Assembly (NCBI RefSeq): GCF_014529935.1
Contig: NZ_JACVFC010000001.1
Coordinates: forward strand, 3,472,001-3,536,000
DNA: 64,000 bases
Direction of reading: 5' to 3'
Origin: Chitinophaga qingshengii
GTDB lineage: Bacteria; Bacteroidota; Bacteroidia; Chitinophagales; Chitinophagaceae
Shown in pieces: positions 62,501 to 64,000 of the stretch. Every line of letters starts with the position of its first letter. Positions within the stretch are counted from its first letter, which is position 1. The translations under genes were made by a program, and so were the position numbers. Under the pieces are notes generated by a model, which was not told the origin of the DNA, did no database searches, and saw only the letters and a list, made by a program, of their open reading frames with translations.

Positions 62501-63984
62501 AAGTCAGTAGATACTGTCAGGCCTTTCACGGTATACACCGGTCCTGTGAAGAGTGCGGTACCGCCGGTGGCCACATTGTACCATTTGTAGGTGAGGCCAT
62601 TCACCGGATTGGTGACAGAGAGTACCACAGAGTCTCCCGCACAGATATTGGTATTGGAAGCGCTGACAGTTGGTGTTGGCAGGCTGGTGAGTGTTACATT
62701 CACCGCTTTTGCCGTACCGGCTGCGTTAGCGCAGCTGTTGCTGCCTTCTACGGTTACGTAGTAAGTAGTATTAGCACTGATGACCGGTGTGGTGTAAGAT
62801 GCGCCGGTAAACAGCAGTGTTTGCAGGTTAGCATCCTGGTACCATTTGAATACCGGGTTGGTTACAGTAGTGCTGGTAGCTGTCAGGGTAACCGTCGTCT
62901 TCGCGCAGATGGTTGTATCCCTGAGGGTGATATCTGCAGCGGTAGAGCGTTTATTAACCGTTACGTGAGCCGCTTTCAGGTTGCCGGCGCTGTTTTCACA
63001 GTTACCCGCGTTGCTTACACTCACGTAGTAGGTGTAGGTACCCGGAGCGAGGCCGGTGATAGTCAGTACGCCTGTTGCGCTTACACCCTGTGTGATCGGA
63101 CCGGTTTTATCCGGATTAGCATACCACTTGAATACAGGGTTCTGTACAGTAGTGGATGTTGGCGTCAGTACAGCGGTATCGCCGGCACAGATAGTTTGGT
63201 CTGTTACGTTGATATCTGCCGCAGTAGCTCCGTTGGTGACGAACAGGGTGATGATGGCGCGGGCGCCGCTATTGACACAATTGTTGCCATTCACTGCTTC
63301 TACATAGAATTTGTAGGTACCGGCAGCGAGGTTGGCCGGGGTAGTGTAGCTATTGGTATTGGATGCCAGTTTAGCGCCACCGGTAGCCGCATCGTACCAG
63401 TTGAAGTTTACACCTGGTACAGCATTTACGCTGAGGGTAACCGCTGTGTTTACGCAGGTAGTTACCGTGTCGGCGGTAGCTACTGGTGTAGCCGGGATGC
63501 CGTAAACAGTTACCTGTGCAGGCAGAGAAGCTGCGCCGCTACAGTTGTTCCGCATGGCTCTTACAGTAAAGTTGTAGACACCGGAATCGAGGGTGGACGG
63601 CGTTACATAAGCGATGCTATCCAGCAGGTGGTTGCCTTTACTGTCGTACCAGCCGTAGGTAACGCCAGCCACAGGGTTCACTACGTTGAGGGTAGCCTGT
63701 TGACCTTTACAGATGCTGGCGTTGGTTACCTGAACGGTAGGCTGTACGATCGCACGTTGTGCGTAGTTGAAGCCTACTTCCGTCAGGGCGCCGGCGATAC
63801 CGGATTGCAGTTTCACTTCCACGCCGGTGAATGGTTTGGAAGGAACGAAGGACAGTAATGCGCTTCTGCCACCACTGAGCAAGTTGATATTCACGAGCGG
63901 GTTGGACACCAGAACGGAGTCGCCCGGAGTGTTACCATTATAGGATGTCAGTTGCAGACTTGCCAGTACGGCGGCAGAGAGCAC
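59557..63984 (-). CDS. Giant Ig-repeat surface protein with type IX type B sorting domain (5' end beyond window)
   Basis: The 3' part (1475 residues seen) of a large secreted adhesin-like protein; its start lies beyond base 64000. Fourteen Ig-like repeats of about 80-88 residues are seen, each with a Cys near TxCxGxxVTL, an NPxxGxTYxWYxxxTGG strand pair and FYVEA, GC and TR near the end. An FN3-like domain follows, then the type B C-terminal signal (PNLFSPNGDGANDVLYVYG, NQWGQLVF, QPVGVYVYIVKA). Secretion through T9SS and anchoring via SprF are inferred. Repeat 7 has a Cys-rich insert CPRSCGGCPGPR. Confidence 0.92.
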   Translation of the reverse strand: MLSAAVLASLQLTSYNGNTPGDSVLVSNPLVNINLLSGGRSALLSFVPSKPFTGVEVKLQSGIAGALTEVGFNYAQRAIVQPTVQVTNASICKGQQATLNVVNPVAGVTYGWYDSKGNHLLDSIAYVTPSTLDSGVYNFTVRAMRNNCSGAASLPAQVTVYGIPATPVATADTVTTCVNTAVTLSVNAVPGVNFNWYDAATGGAKLASNTNSYTTPANLAAGTYKFYVEAVNGNNCVNSGARAIITLFVTNGATAADINVTDQTICAGDTAVLTPTSTTVQNPVFKWYANPDKTGPITQGVSATGVLTITGLAPGTYTYYVSVSNAGNCENSAGNLKAAHVTVNKRSTAADITLRDTTICAKTTVTLTATSTTVTNPVFKWYQDANLQTLLFTGASYTTPVISANTTYYVTVEGSNSCANAAGTAKAVNVTLTSLPTPTVSASNTNICAGDSVVLSVTNPVNGLTYKWYNVATGGTALFTGPVYTVKGLTVSTDFYVEVSSGSCTDTTRTKISIGVGSAPTPVLVADNVTACMNTPATLAILNPDNALTYNWYTTPTGGTPIFTGPVFVTPYLSATTQYYVEAVGSGPCGAASKRVMATVTVVTAPPAPVVTPAAVTTCTGSSVTLSVQNPQAGVRYEWNDAVGNVVFTGTSYTFTADSTTTYYVRGIVGSTCPRSCGGCPGPRTAIVVTTSAAPATPTVAASSPSVCAGGSVTLNIQNPVPGTTYKWYDAATGGNLLGTGTSYTTGALNATTDFYAEASNGSCTSAVRAKVTVGVGTAPTPVLESNALTICVGSTATLRVISPANNITYNWYTTPTGGTAIFTGPVFTTAVLNTTTDFYVEAVGDPNQCGNPSARVKATVTVTSAPAAPDVTASSLRTCAGTGVTVSVKNAQPGFIYQWYDAPAGGTLLFTGEVYNVPVVNNTTTYYVQANIGTGCSSATRTPVLVNVDAAPAMPTVAANNLTTCINSTVTFSIQNPDPTVTYNWYDAPTNGNLLSTGTSYTTGPLTATTTFYVAAMNTNGCGSSRVGVTATVISTIDAPLADPVTTCAGQTVTLAVKNAQAGVIYKWYTQATGGTPVFTGANYSITPTGNATYYVEAATSGGCVSASRTPVGVTVNATPAAPVVANATLQTCQSQTVILSVLNPDPALTYKWYTTATGGTAISTGSSFTTPPVTANAMYYVEAVNSTGCPSATRAAVSVQLINAPATPTVTGAENGICPGNKATLTASSTTPGVTFNWYSAPTGGAPIFTGPVFTTPALNTTTTYYVEAASASGGCTGVGARTAVIVSMLQPLATPHVSLAGITATSVTFKWDPVPGAVRYEVTIDNGVTFTAPSTGPTGTSTTINNLQPNQSLAFGVRAIGNSDCQTSALGTLTCTTANPQGNNIFIPNLFSPNGDGANDVLYVYGTAIAQLEFRVYNQWGQLVFTSKDQRQGWDGTMGGQKQPVGVYVYIVKATMQDGSEVVKKGNVTLMR

Positions 63985-64000
63985 CTGGCTTGGGTTGGTG

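Noticed and set aside
60574..63858. Long plus-strand ORFs of 511 and 535 codons
   Set aside because: They lie antisense to the Ig-repeat adhesin, are Cys/Gly/Ser-rich without family features, and arise from the repeat composition.
1..64000. tRNA, rRNA, integrase, prophage or secretion-effector island
   Set aside because: None of the intergenic regions shows a tRNA-like fold or rRNA sequence, and no transposase, integrase or phage gene is encoded.

Overview
The window is a chromosomal stretch of a Bacteroidota bacterium, most likely Chitinophagaceae (Chitinophaga-like). The evidence is the type IX secretion genes with a type B sorting domain, the alternative complex III/aa3 respiratory operon, DUF5606, DUF2024, a PorP/SprF protein, an LptC preceded by a Bacteroidota-type outer-membrane protein, and many TAnnTTTG -7 promoter boxes, the hallmark of the Bacteroidota primary sigma factor. 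No rRNA, tRNA, CRISPR array, prophage or transposase gene was seen.

Layout. 0-9.4 kb holds housekeeping and envelope genes: universal stress protein, lysS, a DPP-IV-type peptidase, csaA, lptC with an outer-membrane protein, and a LON-domain protein. Between the peptidase and csaA is a 970-bp gene-free region with repeated small-RNA-like units and 21-bp-phased direct repeats. 9.5-15.4 kb holds a glycosyltransferase, meaB, an SMR (Gdx/SugE-like) exporter with a structured leader, a ClC channel, a protoglobin-DUF2024-MarR cluster and a GNAT enzyme. 15.4-31.5 kb is one long minus-strand respiratory gene block: actABCDEF (alternative complex III, a quinol:cytochrome c oxidoreductase), then coxB, coxA, ctaB, two subunit III genes, subunit IV, SCO1, DUF420 and a small CxxC membrane protein. 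Together they form the quinol-to-oxygen branch and its assembly factors. 32-34 kb has an NlpE-type lipoprotein, purN and an outer-membrane protein. 34-39.6 kb is a metal-homeostasis cluster: TonB receptor, COG0523 GTPase, MerC-like protein, a second SCO1 and a Fur-family regulator, with two different palindromic operators. 39.8-56.2 kb is mixed: M3 peptidase, DUF5606 protein, lamin-tail protein, asd, DUF2461 protein, porin plus amtB, uvrB, S1/P1 nuclease, PfkB kinase, MATE exporter and a lipoprotein. 56.3-64 kb is a type IX secretion cluster: a PorE-like OmpA protein, PorP/SprF, and the 3' part of a giant Ig-repeat cargo with a type B C-terminal signal, which runs off the window edge.

The most interesting signal is at 2.77-2.91 kb and 5.39-6.11 kb. 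Three copies of a unit of about 60 nt carry a -7 box, a conserved 5' segment and a terminator-like hairpin with a compensatory base-pair change. Each has, at a fixed distance upstream, direct repeats of GTGAACG (CGTTCAC on the transcribed strand) spaced exactly 21 bp. A decayed fourth copy keeps the operator geometry, and an opposite-strand triple repeat lies beside csaA. This looks like a family of small RNAs under one regulator that binds 21-bp-spaced direct repeats (LytTR- or AraC-like). Promoter, operator and RNA calls are read by eye and were not tested.
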